Of a stretch of DNA of 64,000 bases, positions 1 to 10,148 are shown one piece after another. The translations under genes and the position numbers were made by a program. The stretch is from NCBI GenBank assembly GCA_030068145.1, contig JAPJBO010000495.1, forward strand, positions 1-64,000. Reading direction: 5' to 3'. The notes under the pieces are model-generated. The model saw nothing but the letters and a program-made list of their open reading frames with translations, was not told where the DNA came from and made no database searches. The DNA is from Diplonema papillatum. Its lineage: Eukaryota > Euglenozoa > Diplonemea > Diplonemida > Diplonemidae. How positions within the stretch are numbered: the stretch's first letter is position 1; each line of letters opens with the position of its first letter.

Positions 1-165
1 ATTCGCTAATTCCGAATCCTTAAGTTTCCGAATCGTCCCCTTCCAACCTTGCCCTGGAGCAAGTGGACTCAAATACTCAGGGCTTGTCGCCCAACAACAT
101 ATATCCTTGTTCCATAGGTCCTCAGCTCGACCCCCCAAGACGCACCGAAGGTGCTCAAACAAGTT
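1..165. repeat. Dispersed repeat, related copy at 57.86-58.0 kb
   Basis: The stretch with 'AAGTTTCCGAATCGTCCCC' recurs at about 57,870 with a similar continuation ('AGCAAGTG', 'GGCTTGTCG'). No coding potential was recognised. It forms the left flank of the (GA)n tract and the retroelement array. Confidence 0.6.
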
Positions 166-169
166 TGCT

Positions 170-365
<196 letters not shown>

Positions 366-514
366 ACATAAAACAAGTCAAAGGGTGTGGGCCTCCACCG
401 TCAGGTGGGCCCCCACCGTCAGGTGGGCAGGCTAGTTTCGGGGTGGCTCCCTGGGAGGGACAGGGGCGGGGTTGTCACGCCTTAGCAGTCCCAGGGCCTC
501 TCCCCTCCCACCTA

Positions 515-565
515 TATGTGTTCTCGCTGTCATCGCTACCGCGCTGACATTTCCGAGAACACATA
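515..565. repeat. 51-nt hairpin at retroelement unit junction
   Basis: Perfect 12-bp arms, TATGTGTTCTCG and CGAGAACACATA, separated by 27 nt. The same hairpin recurs at 2,614-2,664 and, reversed, at 60,908-60,958. At 4,707 the right arm runs into the (GA)n tract. It spans the junction between tandem units, so it is a terminal structure of the element. Confidence 0.85.
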
Positions 566-589
566 AAACAAGTCAAAGGGTGTGGCACG

Positions 590-2632
590 TCACCGCGAAG
601 CGGAAAGCGGCGCCGGGAACCGAGGCAACGAGGCTCCCCGCGTGTGCGGGTCCGCCTGCTGTTCGCCGGACGGCACCCAGCCAGGACACAGGACGATCCT
701 TCTGCGCTCGGCAACACGAAGAGACCGGGACAAAACGCGATTCGCGGCGTACGAGGAAGAACTCCCCTTCGCCACGGCGCCGACAACCGCCGCGTTGTCG
801 ATGCGGCACCGCTGCGCCCCCGGCGCCCAGCACAGCCGAACCACACCTTCCGCGAACGCCAACATCTCCTTCAAGTTGATGTGGGCGTCCGCGTCCGGTC
901 CCGCGAACACGCCCTGCCGCCCATCCACGAACCGGCCTTCCGCCTCCAGCAGCGCCGCCCACGCCCGCGAGCTGGCGTCCGTCCACAGGACGCTCCCTGT
1001 GTCCTCAGGAACGCCGCCCACGACCCACGGGTTCTCCCGGACGATCTTCCGGAGCGCGCCCAGCTCCCGTCTTGCCGACGGAGGAACGTCGACGACCTCG
1101 TCCCACACCGGCGCTGCGGCGTCCACCATGCGCCCGCCGAGCCTTCCCGCGAACGACAGCAACGCCGCGAAGTGGCAGCGGGGCACTGCCAGGATGTCCG
1201 TCGCCCAGACGGCGCCCCCGAAAACTTCGGCGAACTGTCGGGCCGTCGCTCTGCCGGAAAGCACCGCCGTCATCCCGCTGCCGCCGACCCACCGCTCCGC
1301 CCACGCCGGGTCGAGCCTGTGCCGCTGCGTCTCGGCAGCCAGGTCGAACTCCACACCCACACACACGAACCGCGAGCGAACCTGCCACAGCGCGTCGTCG
1401 CCTTCCGCCCGCACTTCGACCCGCGCCGCCTGCGCCCGCTTCCGAAAAACGGCCACGTTCCGCTCTGCCTCGTCCAGCGTCCCACCCAAGACAAGGAAGT
1501 TGTCCACCCAGGCGAGGCCCAGGTCCCGGACCAGCACGTTCGACGCGCGCTGCGCAATGCACGGCGCCCAAGACCACCCCATGCACAGCACGTTCAACAG
1601 CATGTCGCACCCCTTCATACCAATCCCGAAATATCGCGAAATGCTCGCGTCTACTGGGAACTGGTAGAAGTACGACACGCCGTCGCACTGCATGGCGAAC
1701 CGGTGCCTCTCGACCTCGGCGATGAAGTCGCGCAGCCGGGGCAGGTCCATGCTGGGCGGCCGGCGCATCGCGTCGTTCAGCGGCCGGGCATCCAGAACGA
1801 GACGTGCCGTTCGTCCGTCCTTCTTCGGCGTGGTAAACGCCTTCATCGCGAATGCCGGCCGCGAACGTGCGTCGCTCGCCACCCCGCACGACCGCAGAGT
1901 CGCCCGGTGTCGCTCCATCCCGCGCGACGGCACCCGGCACCCGCCTGCGGCGTCCCCAGACACGAACGCCTCCGCAAACGCTACCGGATCCATCAACATC
2001 GGCAGCACCTCGCGGAATCGACCGACACCGTCCATCGCCGCCAACGCCTCCACGTCGATGCGGTTCGACGTTACCCTCGCCAGAGGGAGCCCCGCGTCCG
2101 CCCGCCTACCCGGAGCCACTCGACACCCTGGAAGTGAGGGCGTCGACGAGTAGGTCGAGCTGGACACGTTGTCCGGGGCTTCGTCGTACACCGCCAGCCC
2201 GCCCGCGATGCCCTGCAGCCGCCTCTGCAGCCCTGCAAGACGCGACGCATCCCGACCCACTCCGCCTACACGGCCACCGCGACCGGCCGGCTGCGGGCCC
2301 CCAACGGCAAGCACCCACGTCGGCGAGAGCGAACGGCGGCCGCACCCGTCCCCGCGGCGCCTTCCCCCGTCCACCCTCGGTCGCTTCCTCACCCAGCGAC
2401 CAAAGGCCTGCCGCTCGTCGTCCGGCTCGTCCGCCCGACTGCGGCCGTCCACCCGCACCACGCGCTCCACCGGACGGGTTGTGGGCCCTCCCGTCCATCT
2501 CCACCACGCGCGCGTCCATGTCACCGCCATTCCAACCCTACCATTCGGAGTCCCGAGAGCAGTAAGGCGGTTGTCACGCCTTAGCAGTCCCAGGGCCTCT
2601 CCCCTCCCACCTATATGTGTTCTCGCTGTCAT
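590..2632 (-). CDS. Retroelement reverse transcriptase-RNase H, unit 1 (fossil)
   Basis: A 680-codon open frame. The middle has reverse transcriptase features: a 'LVLDARPLNDA' finger motif, then 'FYQFPVDASISRYFGI', then 'GWSWAPCIAQRASN', then the palm region. The C-terminal part has a retroelement RNase H: 'VLWTDAS', then 'HINLKEM', then 'IDNAAVVG', and near the end a 'GEQQADPHTRG' block. The N-terminal third is Arg/Gly-rich and unrecognised. RNase H of this style is shared by DIRS and Ty3 relatives; the exact clade is not settled. The frame looks open through both domains, but the element around it lacks other expected parts. The true start is unknown, because the first residues are encoded by the terminal repeat. 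Confidence 0.8.
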   Translation of the reverse strand: MTARTHIGGRGEALGLLRRDNRLTALGTPNGRVGMAVTWTRAWWRWTGGPTTRPVERVVRVDGRSRADEPDDERQAFGRWVRKRPRVDGGRRRGDGCGRRSLSPTWVLAVGGPQPAGRGGRVGGVGRDASRLAGLQRRLQGIAGGLAVYDEAPDNVSSSTYSSTPSLPGCRVAPGRRADAGLPLARVTSNRIDVEALAAMDGVGRFREVLPMLMDPVAFAEAFVSGDAAGGCRVPSRGMERHRATLRSCGVASDARSRPAFAMKAFTTPKKDGRTARLVLDARPLNDAMRRPPSMDLPRLRDFIAEVERHRFAMQCDGVSYFYQFPVDASISRYFGIGMKGCDMLLNVLCMGWSWAPCIAQRASNVLVRDLGLAWVDNFLVLGGTLDEAERNVAVFRKRAQAARVEVRAEGDDALWQVRSRFVCVGVEFDLAAETQRHRLDPAWAERWVGGSGMTAVLSGRATARQFAEVFGGAVWATDILAVPRCHFAALLSFAGRLGGRMVDAAAPVWDEVVDVPPSARRELGALRKIVRENPWVVGGVPEDTGSVLWTDASSRAWAALLEAEGRFVDGRQGVFAGPDADAHINLKEMLAFAEGVVRLCWAPGAQRCRIDNAAVVGAVAKGSSSSYAANRVLSRSLRVAERRRIVLCPGWVPSGEQQADPHTRGASLPRFPAPLSASR

Positions 2633-2664
2633 CGCTACCGCGCTGACATTTCCGAGAACACATA
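2614..2664. repeat. 51-nt hairpin, second junction copy
   Basis: Identical 12-bp arms to the hairpin at 515-565, located between the two long retroelement units. Confidence 0.85.
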
Positions 2665-2784
2665 AAACAAGTCAAAGGGTGCGGCACGTCACCGCGAAGC
2701 GGAAAGCGGCGCCGGGAACCGAGGCAACGAGGCTCCCCGCGTGTACGGGTCCGCCTGCTGCTCGCCGGACGGCACCCAGCCAGG

Positions 2785-4725
2785 TCACAGGACGATCTTT
2801 CTGCGGTCAGCGGCACGGATAGTCCGTGACAGAAGGCGATTCGCGGCGTAAGAGGAGGAGCTCCCCTTAGCCACGGCGCCCACAACCGCCGCGTTGTCGA
2901 CGCGGCACCGCTGCGCCCCCGGCGCCCAGCATAACCGGACCACACCTTCCGCAAGCGCCCACATCTCCTTTAAGTTGATGTGAGCGCCCGCATCCGGGCC
3001 CGCGAACACGCCCTGCCGCCCGTCTACGAGCCGGCCCTCCGCCTCCAGCAGGGCTGCCCACGCCCACGAGCTGGCGTCTGTCCACAGCACGCTCCCGGAG
3101 TCCTCGGCGGTGCCACCCACGACCCACGGGTTCCCCTGGACGGTCTTCCTGAGCGCGCCCAGCTCCCGTCTCGTCGACGGCGGAACGTCGATGACCTCGT
3201 CCCATGAATGCGCCGCAGCACCCACCATGCGGCCGCCGAGCCTTCCCGCGAACGACAGCAGAGCCGCGAAGTGGCAGCGGGGTATCGCCAAGATGTCCGT
3301 CGCCCAGACGGCGCCCCCGAAGACTTCGGCAAACTGACGAGCCGTCGCTCTGCCGGAAAGCACCGCCGTCATTCCGCTGCCGTCGACCCACCGCTCCGCC
3401 CACGACGGGTCGAGCCTGTGCCGCTGCGTCTCGGCAGCCAGGTCGAACTCGACCCCCACGCACACGAACCGCGAACAAACTTCCCACAGCGCGCCACCGC
3501 CTTCAGCCCGCACTTCAACCCGCGCCGCCTGCGTCCTCTCGCGAAACACAGCGACGTTCCGCTGCGCCTCGTCCAGCGACCCGCCCAAGACAAGAAAGTT
3601 GTCGACCCAGGCCAAGCCCAGGTCCCGCACCAGCACGTTCGACGCCCGCTGCGCGATGCACGGCGCCCAGGACCACCCCATGCACAGCACGTGCAACAGC
3701 ATGTCGCATCCCTTCATACCAATCCCGAAGTACCGCGAGATGCTCGCGTGGATAGGGAACTGGTAGAAGTACGACACACCGTCGCACTGCATGGCAAAAC
3801 GATGTCGCTTGACCTCGTTGATGAAGTCGCGGATGTTCGGCAGATCCATGCTGGGAGGCCCGTACATCGCGTCGTTCAGCGGGCGAGCATCCAGCACAAG
3901 GCGTGAGGTCCTCCCGTCCTTCTTTGGCGTCGTGAAGGCTTTCATCGCGAAAACAGGTCGCACATGTGCGTCGCTTGCAACCCCGCACGACCGCATCGCA
4001 TCCCTGTGTCGCTCCATGCCCCGCGACGGTACCCTGCACCCGCCAGCCGCGCCGTCCACCAACCCTGCAAACGCCACCGGGTCCACCAACATCGGGAGCA
4101 CCTCCCTGAAACGACCGACGCCGTCCATCGCCGCCAACGCCTCCACGTCGATGCGGTTCGACGTTACCCTCGCCAGAGGGAGCCCCGCGTCCGCCCGCCT
4201 ACCCGGAGCCACTCGACACCCTGGAAGTGAGGGCGTCGACGAGTAGGTCGAGCTGGACACGTTGTCCGGGGCTTCGTCGTACACCGCCAGCCCGCCCGCG
4301 ATGCCCTGCAGCCGCCTCTGCAGCCCTGCAAGACGCGACGCATCCCGACCCACTCCGCCTACACGGCCACCGCGACCGGCCGGCTGCGGGCGCCCAACGG
4401 CAAGCACCCACGTCGGCGAGAGCGAACGGCGGCCGCACCCGTCCCCGCGGCGCTTTCCCCCGTCCACCCTCGGTCGCTTCCTCACCCAGCGACCAAAGGC
4501 CTGCCGCTCGTCGCCCGGCTCGTCCGCCCGACTGCGGCCGTCCACCCGCACCACGCGCTCCACCGGACGGGTTGTGGGCCCTCCCGTCCATCTCCACCAC
4601 GCGCGCGTCCAAGTCACCGCCATTCCAACCCTACTATTCGGAGTCCCGAGAGCAGTAAGGCGGTTGTCACGCCTTAGCAGTCCCAGGGCCTCTCCCCTCC
4701 CACCTATATGTGTTCTCGCTGTCAT
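2785..4725 (-). CDS. Retroelement reverse transcriptase-RNase H, unit 2 (fossil)
   Basis: A second, closely similar copy of the RT-RNase H frame (646 codons), in the same orientation and about 2.1 kb from the first. The same RT landmarks are present ('FAMKAFTTPKKDGRTSRLV', 'CMGWSWAPCIAQRAS') and the RNase H 'VLWTDASSWAWAAL' block. Differences from unit 1 are scattered along the length, which means the copies have been separate for some time. No other retroelement domain was recognised. Confidence 0.78.
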   Translation of the reverse strand: MTARTHIGGRGEALGLLRRDNRLTALGTPNSRVGMAVTWTRAWWRWTGGPTTRPVERVVRVDGRSRADEPGDERQAFGRWVRKRPRVDGGKRRGDGCGRRSLSPTWVLAVGRPQPAGRGGRVGGVGRDASRLAGLQRRLQGIAGGLAVYDEAPDNVSSSTYSSTPSLPGCRVAPGRRADAGLPLARVTSNRIDVEALAAMDGVGRFREVLPMLVDPVAFAGLVDGAAGGCRVPSRGMERHRDAMRSCGVASDAHVRPVFAMKAFTTPKKDGRTSRLVLDARPLNDAMYGPPSMDLPNIRDFINEVKRHRFAMQCDGVSYFYQFPIHASISRYFGIGMKGCDMLLHVLCMGWSWAPCIAQRASNVLVRDLGLAWVDNFLVLGGSLDEAQRNVAVFRERTQAARVEVRAEGGGALWEVCSRFVCVGVEFDLAAETQRHRLDPSWAERWVDGSGMTAVLSGRATARQFAEVFGGAVWATDILAIPRCHFAALLSFAGRLGGRMVGAAAHSWDEVIDVPPSTRRELGALRKTVQGNPWVVGGTAEDSGSVLWTDASSWAWAALLEAEGRLVDGRQGVFAGPDAGAHINLKEMWALAEGVVRLCWAPGAQRCRVDNAAVVGAVAKGSSSSYAANRLLSRTIRAADRRKIVL

Positions 4726-4812
4726 CGCTACCGCGCTGACATTTCCGAGAGAGAGAGAGAGAGAAAGAGACCGTGATAATAACGCATTTTTACGTGTTTT
4801 AAGATTGCGTGG

Positions 4813-4918
4813 TTTGTTTGTACGCGCTAGCGGAACTCACCTGCTTTGGTGAGTTTCATGTAGTACGCTGCCAACTACTTTCTGAGTAAACCAACAATGC
4901 ATTGTTCCCACAAAAAAG
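4813..4918. repeat. Leader-like repeat, copy at 13.62 kb
   Basis: About 105 bp ('GCTAGCGGAACTCACCTGC', 'AACAATGCATTGTT') nearly matching 13,617-13,722. Read on the minus strand it contains a splice-donor-like CAG|GTGAGT. At 13.6 kb it lies directly upstream of a minus-strand small gene; here it lies upstream of the minus-strand retroelement array. It could be a promoter or 5' leader module. Confidence 0.6.
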
Positions 4919-4929
4919 ACCGAGCTTAA

Positions 4930-5610
4930 ACACGTGACCGGAGCTACCGGAGAGGGTGTGTGCGTTGTGTGGAACCTGATACGTGTGCGCTGGCTGTTAC
5001 ACGAGCTTGATGCTCCGCATGGATGCTTGGTGCAGACGGCGGCGGCGCCCGCGGCGAAGGGCCGGCTCCTTGGCAGCGCCGGAGCGCCAGGGACCCCCCG
5101 AGGCGAGGTTCCTGGTGGAGACAGGAAGAGATGCTCGCCGCACTGGATGCGGTGCGGTGGAACTGTCGGGTCACGAAGTGCTTCGTGACAGGTAGGCGCA
5201 CGAACCTGGTAGTCAACGCCAGCACAGACCACCGGCCGAAGTGGTGAAGAGGGTGAACAAGACGCCTCTGTTCATCCGGAGGGTAAGAGGCGGTGACGTA
5301 CCCAGCGGTACGAAGCACTGGAAGCCACTTCTGCCAACCGTGCTCGGGGGCTGGTTGGATCTACAGGAAGCACGCCGAAAACAGGAATTGTCCCACGGCG
5401 AACGCGAGGATGCCCAACGGAGCGCACTTTGGCAGCGCTAGAAACGCGTCTCCCAAAGCGCTGCAGACCAAAGACCAGAACAAGAACCCGGTACCGACGC
5501 GCGGCTACCCCAGGCGGAACGGGAGGCCCCCCCGACGGCTCAGCAGGAAGACGTGGCGCCGAACTCGACGAGATGGAGGACGAGGCCGCGGGAAGTGCAG
5601 AAGGCGAAAT
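4930..5610. other. GC-rich stretch, no gene recognised
   Basis: Short open frames exist on both strands but none extends with recognisable domains. A plus-strand stretch near 5,120-5,245 reads plausibly as protein but ends quickly. It ends in a homopolymer G run near 5,613-5,636. Confidence 0.4.
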
Positions 5611-5699
5611 ACATGGGGGGGGGGGGGGGGGGGGGCAGCGCTCTTGTTAAGGATCAGCCACTTTGGCCGGATGGCCGGATAAACCAGACCCCCCCCCCC

Positions 5700-5923
5700 C
5701 CCCCCTTCTACAGTGCAGTTGCCTTGGAGGCTGGGTGGTCGAATTCTCTAAGGTGAAATGGTCAAAATTCCCTGGCAAAAGTGGGCCCACAAAAAATTTT
5801 CAAAGTGTGGTTTTTGGGGTATTTGGGCCAAAAAAAAAAAAATTTTTTTCTGACCAGCCACCGTGGTGACCACCTTAGAGAGTGACAGGTAGCGTCCCCC
5901 TTCCACAGTGAAAATAGCCTGTA
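5700..5923. repeat. Repeat family T, left half (interrupted by TA transposon)
   Basis: It matches 23,600-23,826 almost base for base, including the A/T-run core, 'GTGACCACCTT' and 'CACAGTGAAAATAGCCTG'. Its right half continues at 8,036 after the transposon insertion. A poly-C run lies at about 5,690-5,705. Confidence 0.85.
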
Positions 5924-6325
5924 CACGGTGCAGTAGTAAACTTGTAAAATGACCCTTTTACTAGTAAATTTACTAGTAAAAATTTTTACTAGTAAAATTT
6001 ACACTTTTACTAGTAAAATTTACAAGTGCACTTGTAAATTTTACTAGTGCACTTGTAAATTTTACTAGTGCACTAGTAAAAATTACAAGTGAATTCAGGT
6101 GTTTTTCAGTCCAAAACAGTGATTTGTAGGGGGTTTTGCGTGAAAAACTGCGCGATCGAAAACTGGGGAGGTTTGGTCGATGTGCACTACCCCTCGGACT
6201 GAGTTGGGCAGGGTTGTTGGGAGCCTTTATGGGAATCATCTCCCCTGATATACAGCCGCGCCGTTGAAAAAGGATGAGAGGAGCGGCGCGCACCCAACTG
6301 GAACTGTGCGCACTGTCCAGCCCCT

Positions 6326-6841
6326 TTACCCTGAGACTTTTGTTGAGCTAGTTGACAGCTGCCGAGGAAAAGAGTCTACAAAATGAGAAGAAACAGAGGC
6401 AAGAGAGACGCACTGTGAGTGGTGTCGTGCCAAATTCACAACAGTGAAACACACTCTACAATGGCGACGTGAGCGGGGAGCGAGAAACCTGGGCAGAAGC
6501 GACCACCTGACTGTTGCGAATACTTCCAGTCGGTCCGAGCATGCCTGCCACTTCCCGACACGCTTCGGCACGGGCTTCGCCCAAGCAGGGATCTTGACAT
6601 TGTTGTTGCCGCAGTAAGGAGTTCCACACAGCCCGTCAATGTAACACTCGGGCTCGACCATAGTAGTCAGAAACTTGTGAGGTTTCGTAAACATGAAAAA
6701 GCGGACGAGGCAGCAGGAAGAGTGCTGAACGGACGAAGCGTCTTTGATGTGAATCGGTCTACCATGATGCAGGCCTCCAACCGCGGACGACCAAAACAAT
6801 TGGACCATTTTGTCCGGTCGAACATATTTCCGCCCAGGCAC
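6326..6841 (-). CDS. Candidate ORF inside the TA transposon
   Basis: A 171-codon open frame on the minus strand, not recognised. The central part ('TMVEPECYIDGLCGTPYCG', then 'KIPAWAKPVPKRVG') has closely placed cysteines and reads like protein; the C-terminal third is Ser/Arg-rich. It may be an old transposon protein or chance. Confidence 0.3.
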   Translation of the reverse strand: MPGRKYVRPDKMVQLFWSSAVGGLHHGRPIHIKDASSVQHSSCCLVRFFMFTKPHKFLTTMVEPECYIDGLCGTPYCGNNNVKIPAWAKPVPKRVGKWQACSDRLEVFATVRWSLLPRFLAPRSRRHCRVCFTVVNLARHHSQCVSLASVSSHFVDSFPRQLSTSSTKVSG

Positions 6842-6925
6842 GTATCCACTTAGCCGGGGTTGGGTCGATGGGCATGAGGTAAAAAAATGTCCCGTGACAA
6901 ATGAGTAGTCAGGCGCGAGAGATGC

Positions 6926-7731
6926 GTGGGTTTCTTCTTGAGCGTACTAAGATCGTCGTTTATTGGCGGCTCATACTTTTTCCTTCACGGTCAGCCAACC
7001 TCGAGCCTCCTCGTTTGCACTCTGCATTTTTGCGTTTGCACTCTACCAAAGCAATGGGACAGACGGTGGACGCATCTTGGTCCACCCTCGGCACTGACCA
7101 ACCGCAACCGGTCGCGATCAAACATCCTTCCACGCAAGGAAGATCTTGTGATTCCAGTGCAAGTTGCTGGAGGGAACTCAGCGGGTTACGCAGCGCCGCG
7201 CAGTGTTCGGGAACTCCTGGCGGCGGACCCATGCGCGACTACGGAGTGGAGCGAGTGCCAGCCGCAAAACTGCACGAAGCCCCCGAAAAAAGTTGGCCGG
7301 ACAAAAGTTGGACCACCAGAGCCCAAAATAGGTGAGTTGGACCATTTTGTCCGGTCCAACTTATTTCCGTTTACGGTGTTTGCCTTTCAGAGTTGACCGC
7401 ACTGTTGCCCACGACTCAGTCCAAAAAATGGATGCCAAGCCTGTCCGGCATAAGACGCACGCAGGCAGAGATATTCGTAACCTCCTGGGCCAAACGCAAG
7501 ATACCAGAGCATCTTTTGCCGTGCAATGGCGCCCATCTATTTCTGGTACCAGGACGTACCTGTGCACGACTCTGCTCTGAGAGGACAAGGACGCCTCCTC
7601 CCTCGCGCTCCGTCTGTTCCGATGTTATTGTCCCGTGTTCCCACCGCATCGAGCCAAAGGGGGGTCGTGTTCGAGTGTTCACGTTTGCCTTGGAGTGGGG
7701 GAAACCTGGATTACCTAAGCGCGGGGCTTGA
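6926..7731 (+). CDS. Candidate two-exon gene carried by the TA transposon
   Basis: Exon 1 (6,926-7,331) ends at a strong donor, ATAG|GTGAGT. A 59-nt intron (7,332-7,390) ends in a pyrimidine-rich CCTTTCAG. Exon 2 (7,391-7,731) continues in the same phase, giving 248 residues. The joined frame contains 'DPCATTEWSECQPQNC', then a basic patch, then 'ELTALLPTTQ' across the junction and 'RTQAEIFVTSWAKRKIPEH'. No family was recognised. The intron shares about 45 nt ('TTGGACCATTTTGTCCGGT') with 6,793-6,838. The start is uncertain because the N-terminal 40 residues are low quality. Confidence 0.4.
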
Positions 7732-8035
7732 GAGTGCGTTGACACTTTGCAATGCTCTCCCAGCCCCATTTTGATGAGTTAGGTGAAAAAGAAGCCGGTT
7801 CTTCTGAATGTGTGCTTCACTTGCCACAGTTTCTTCTTGTTTTACCCCAAAACACCTGCCAAAACACCTGAAATCACTTGTAAATTTTACTAGTGCACTC
7901 GTAAATTTTACAAGTGCACTTGTAAATTTTACAAGTGCACTTGTAAAATTTACTAGTGGCACTTGCTTGTAAACCATTTTCACTTGTAAAACCACTAGTA
8001 AATTTACTAGTGAAAGCCTTTACTACTGCACCGTG

Positions 8036-8125
8036 TATATAGGGGGGGGGTCAGGTCAGATTCTGCCAACGACTCCGCAATCTGGCCGCTTAGGGCCACC
8101 CCTGCGGGGGGGGGGGGTTGGCATC
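8036..8125. repeat. Repeat family T, right half
   Basis: 'GGTCAGGTCAGATTCTGCC' and following bases continue the family T copy interrupted at 5,923. The same sequence is uninterrupted at 23,822-23,905. Confidence 0.85.
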
Positions 8126-8129
8126 GACC

Positions 8130-8195
8130 CATATAGGGGTCATATGGGGGTCATATGGGGGTCATATAGGGGTCATATAGGGTCATATGGGGGTC
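8130..8195. repeat. Short tandem repeat of about 11 bp
   Basis: Five to six copies of 'GTCATATGGGG' and near variants in direct order. Confidence 0.85.
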
Positions 8196-8360
8196 ATGCA
8201 GGTCGACGCGCACGTGCAAGACTGGGGCGATGACGTGAAGAAGGCGAGGGTGGCCTGGAGCTGCAGCCGCCGCAACGGAGGGAAAGGGAAGAACACGCTG
8301 CAGAGGAAGTGCGCGTGGTGCCAGGGTGTGCCACGAATACCGCACCAGGGAGACGGCTAG
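8196..8360 (+). CDS. Small ORF, possible zinc-knuckle fragment
   Basis: 54 codons from ATG to TAG. It contains 'DVKKARVAWSCSRRNGG' followed by 'LQRKCAWCQG'. The CxxC in a basic setting could be part of a transposase zinc ribbon, but the match is too short to name. It may be a remnant. Confidence 0.25.
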   Translation: MQVDAHVQDWGDDVKKARVAWSCSRRNGGKGKNTLQRKCAWCQGVPRIPHQGDG

Positions 8361-8734
8361 CGGTGGCTGACTGGGCAGCCAGCTGCACGGGGGATTGGAA
8401 CAATCGATGATCGACACGACCTTCCGCCCACCTTCATCCCGTGTCGCGATTCTGTCTTTCTTGAAAGCTCGGAAGAGGGTTGCGCGTGAAATGCTGATGA
8501 ATGCTCGACACCGCGGTTTTTACTGCGGCAGCACGGCTACAACACGAGGATGCAGCTCTGCTTAGGTGCACTCAGCCCCCCCTCCCACAGTGCCCGCACT
8601 CCAAGATACTCGTCCCACAGGCCCCGGATGATGCGGTCGTCTCTTTTTGAAGGAAGGGTTGACCCTTGAAACGCTTCACGCGGGGACAGGGTTAACTATC
8701 CTGGAAAGCTGCACTTTCTTCGTGTAGTAGGGTG
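8361..8734. other. No gene recognised
   Basis: Intergenic stretch. No long frame, repeat or RNA motif stood out. Confidence 0.4.
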
Positions 8735-8952
8735 TGTTGTGGATGTGAGGAGCTACCTTGTGCTTACTTCGAAGGAGGCTAGGTAAACAATACAACTACA
8801 CAGTGGGTCTTTTTTGTTGAACGCTTACGCCCGCCACTGAGCCCAGATTCGGCTGTGTTTCGTGTGGGCTACAGCACATTTACCTCCTTTGATCTTTTGC
8901 AGCTGGCAGCCTCGTCAAGCATTTCCTACAAAGCAGGTGCTTATACAAAAAG
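8735..8952 (+). repeat. Retroposon S1, copy 1
   Basis: It shares 'GTTGAACGCTTACGCCCGCC', 'CGTGTGGGCTACAGCACAT', 'CTACAAAGCAGGTGCTTAT' and an A-rich end with copies at 21,462-21,658 and 42,405-42,632. The A-rich 3' end and dispersed copies suggest a SINE-like retroposon. No Pol III box was found in it. Confidence 0.7.
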
Positions 8953-9454
8953 AATATTTAAAAAAAATGAATGCGCGCGCGGAGGTAGCTACACCCTTGC
9001 ATCTGACGTGCAACGCGGGACTCGTTGTCTGCCGGGTGTCGAAGTGCAGGAGGTATGCCATCATCAAGTGAAGCGCAAAGGCCCACAACAAACAAGAAAA
9101 CCTGCAGATCCAAAAGAGATTCAGGACTGCACGTTTACGCAAAGATTTTGCCATACATAGTATCGACATGCATTTACTTGACATGGGATACCCAGTAGAG
9201 GGTATGTGTCTGTTGGGGTCCTTGTTGCCTGGATTGGTATCCAGTTTTGTCGATATGTTTGGAATTTATTTCGAATTGTGGATAGAACGTGGATCTTTGT
9301 ATTTCGGAATTGCTTCAGGTAATATGGAAGCTGCTAAGAGCTTGCTCGGAGAACTTAAGTTCGCTTTCGCACCTCTCTGGCCAATGAAATGAACATGATG
9401 ATCTCCAATTGGCGAAATCGCGAATTTGATGAGCGGGCCTTAAGGGTGGATTTA

Positions 9455-9935
9455 TAACCCACCTCGAAGTGGATTCGAAGATGCGCCGCTGCTGCTCGCA
9501 GGATCGGAGACGACACAACTTCGTGTCCTGCCGCCAGCCCACCTCGCGAAGGGGATTCCTTTCGCAAGTGTCGCTCTTATTTTGAAGACGCGCCTGCTGC
9601 TCGCAGGATCGGAGAGCTACGACACAATTTCGTGTCCTGCCGCCAACCCGGATTCCTTTCCCAGGCAGGAGTCGCTCTTTTTTGAAGACGCGCCGCTGCT
9701 GCTCGCAGGATCGGAGAGCTACGACACACAACTTCGTGTCCTGCTACCAACCCACCTCGCGAAAAGGATTCCTTTCGCAGGCAGGAGTCGCTCTTATTTT
9801 GAAGACGCGCCGCTGCTGCTCGCAGGATCGGAGAGCTACGACACACAACTTCTTGTCCTGCTACCAACCCACCTCGCGAAGTGGATTCCTTTTCGCAAGA
9901 GTCGCTTTTATTTTGCAGACGCGCCTGCTGCTCGA
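9455..9935. repeat. Minisatellite, about 105-117 bp unit, about 5 copies
   Basis: Repeats of 'GCTGCTCGCAGGATCGGAG', 'ACACAACTTCGTGTCCTGC' and 'CACCTCGCGAAG' in direct order, with start points near 9,507, 9,616, 9,718, 9,834 and 9,935. The final copy runs directly into a LINE fragment. Open frames through it are by-products of the repeat. Confidence 0.9.
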
Positions 9936-10148
9936 GCTACGACATACGACGGCCCTCGACCCTGACGGGATCTGTTCATTCGAAGTCGACCCCACGTGGG
10001 CAGACGGGTGCTGTTCAACATGTCCTGGGTACACCGTTTCATCCCGAGCATTGGCGCGAAGCGCACGTCGTCCCGGTTCCGAAACCTGGCAAGGACCACA
10101 CGCGGGTTTGTATCACGAGGCGGCACCAGAAGCACTCGCTGCCCTATT
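9936..10148 (+). pseudogene. LINE reverse transcriptase fragment
   Basis: One frame reads 'TALDPDGICSF' and, after a frame change, another reads 'FHPEHWREAHVVPVPKPGKD'. These are the start of a non-LTR retrotransposon RT domain: the GPDGI-like block, then the P-x-x-W-x-x-A-x-V-V-P-x-x-K-P-G-K-D block. The expected continuation is lost within 30 codons. It is a short 5' piece of the RT domain, frameshifted, in plus orientation; the clade could be Jockey, CR1 or I-like. Confidence 0.75.

Larger units (their letters stand above)
5924..8035. mobile_element. TIR DNA transposon with TA target duplication (2,112 bp)
   Basis: The left end CACGGTGCAGTAGTAAA and right end TTTACTACTGCACCGTG are perfect inverted repeats, flanked by TA at 5,922-5,923 and 8,036-8,037. 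The uninterrupted target is present at 23,821 ('GCCTGTATATAGGG'), so the insertion and its 2-bp duplication are read directly. Inside the ends lie about 160 bp of short interleaved motifs (CTAGTAAATTT, ACAAGTGCACTTGT) on each side, in inverted orientation. TA choice suits the IS630/Tc1/mariner group, but no DDE transposase was recognised, so it is probably non-autonomous or of an unusual family. It carries a candidate spliced gene. Confidence 0.92.

Noticed and set aside
582-2822. Long plus-strand frames opposite the RT-RNase H gene
   Set aside because: The minus strand has clear RT and RNase H motifs; the others are GC-rich shadows.
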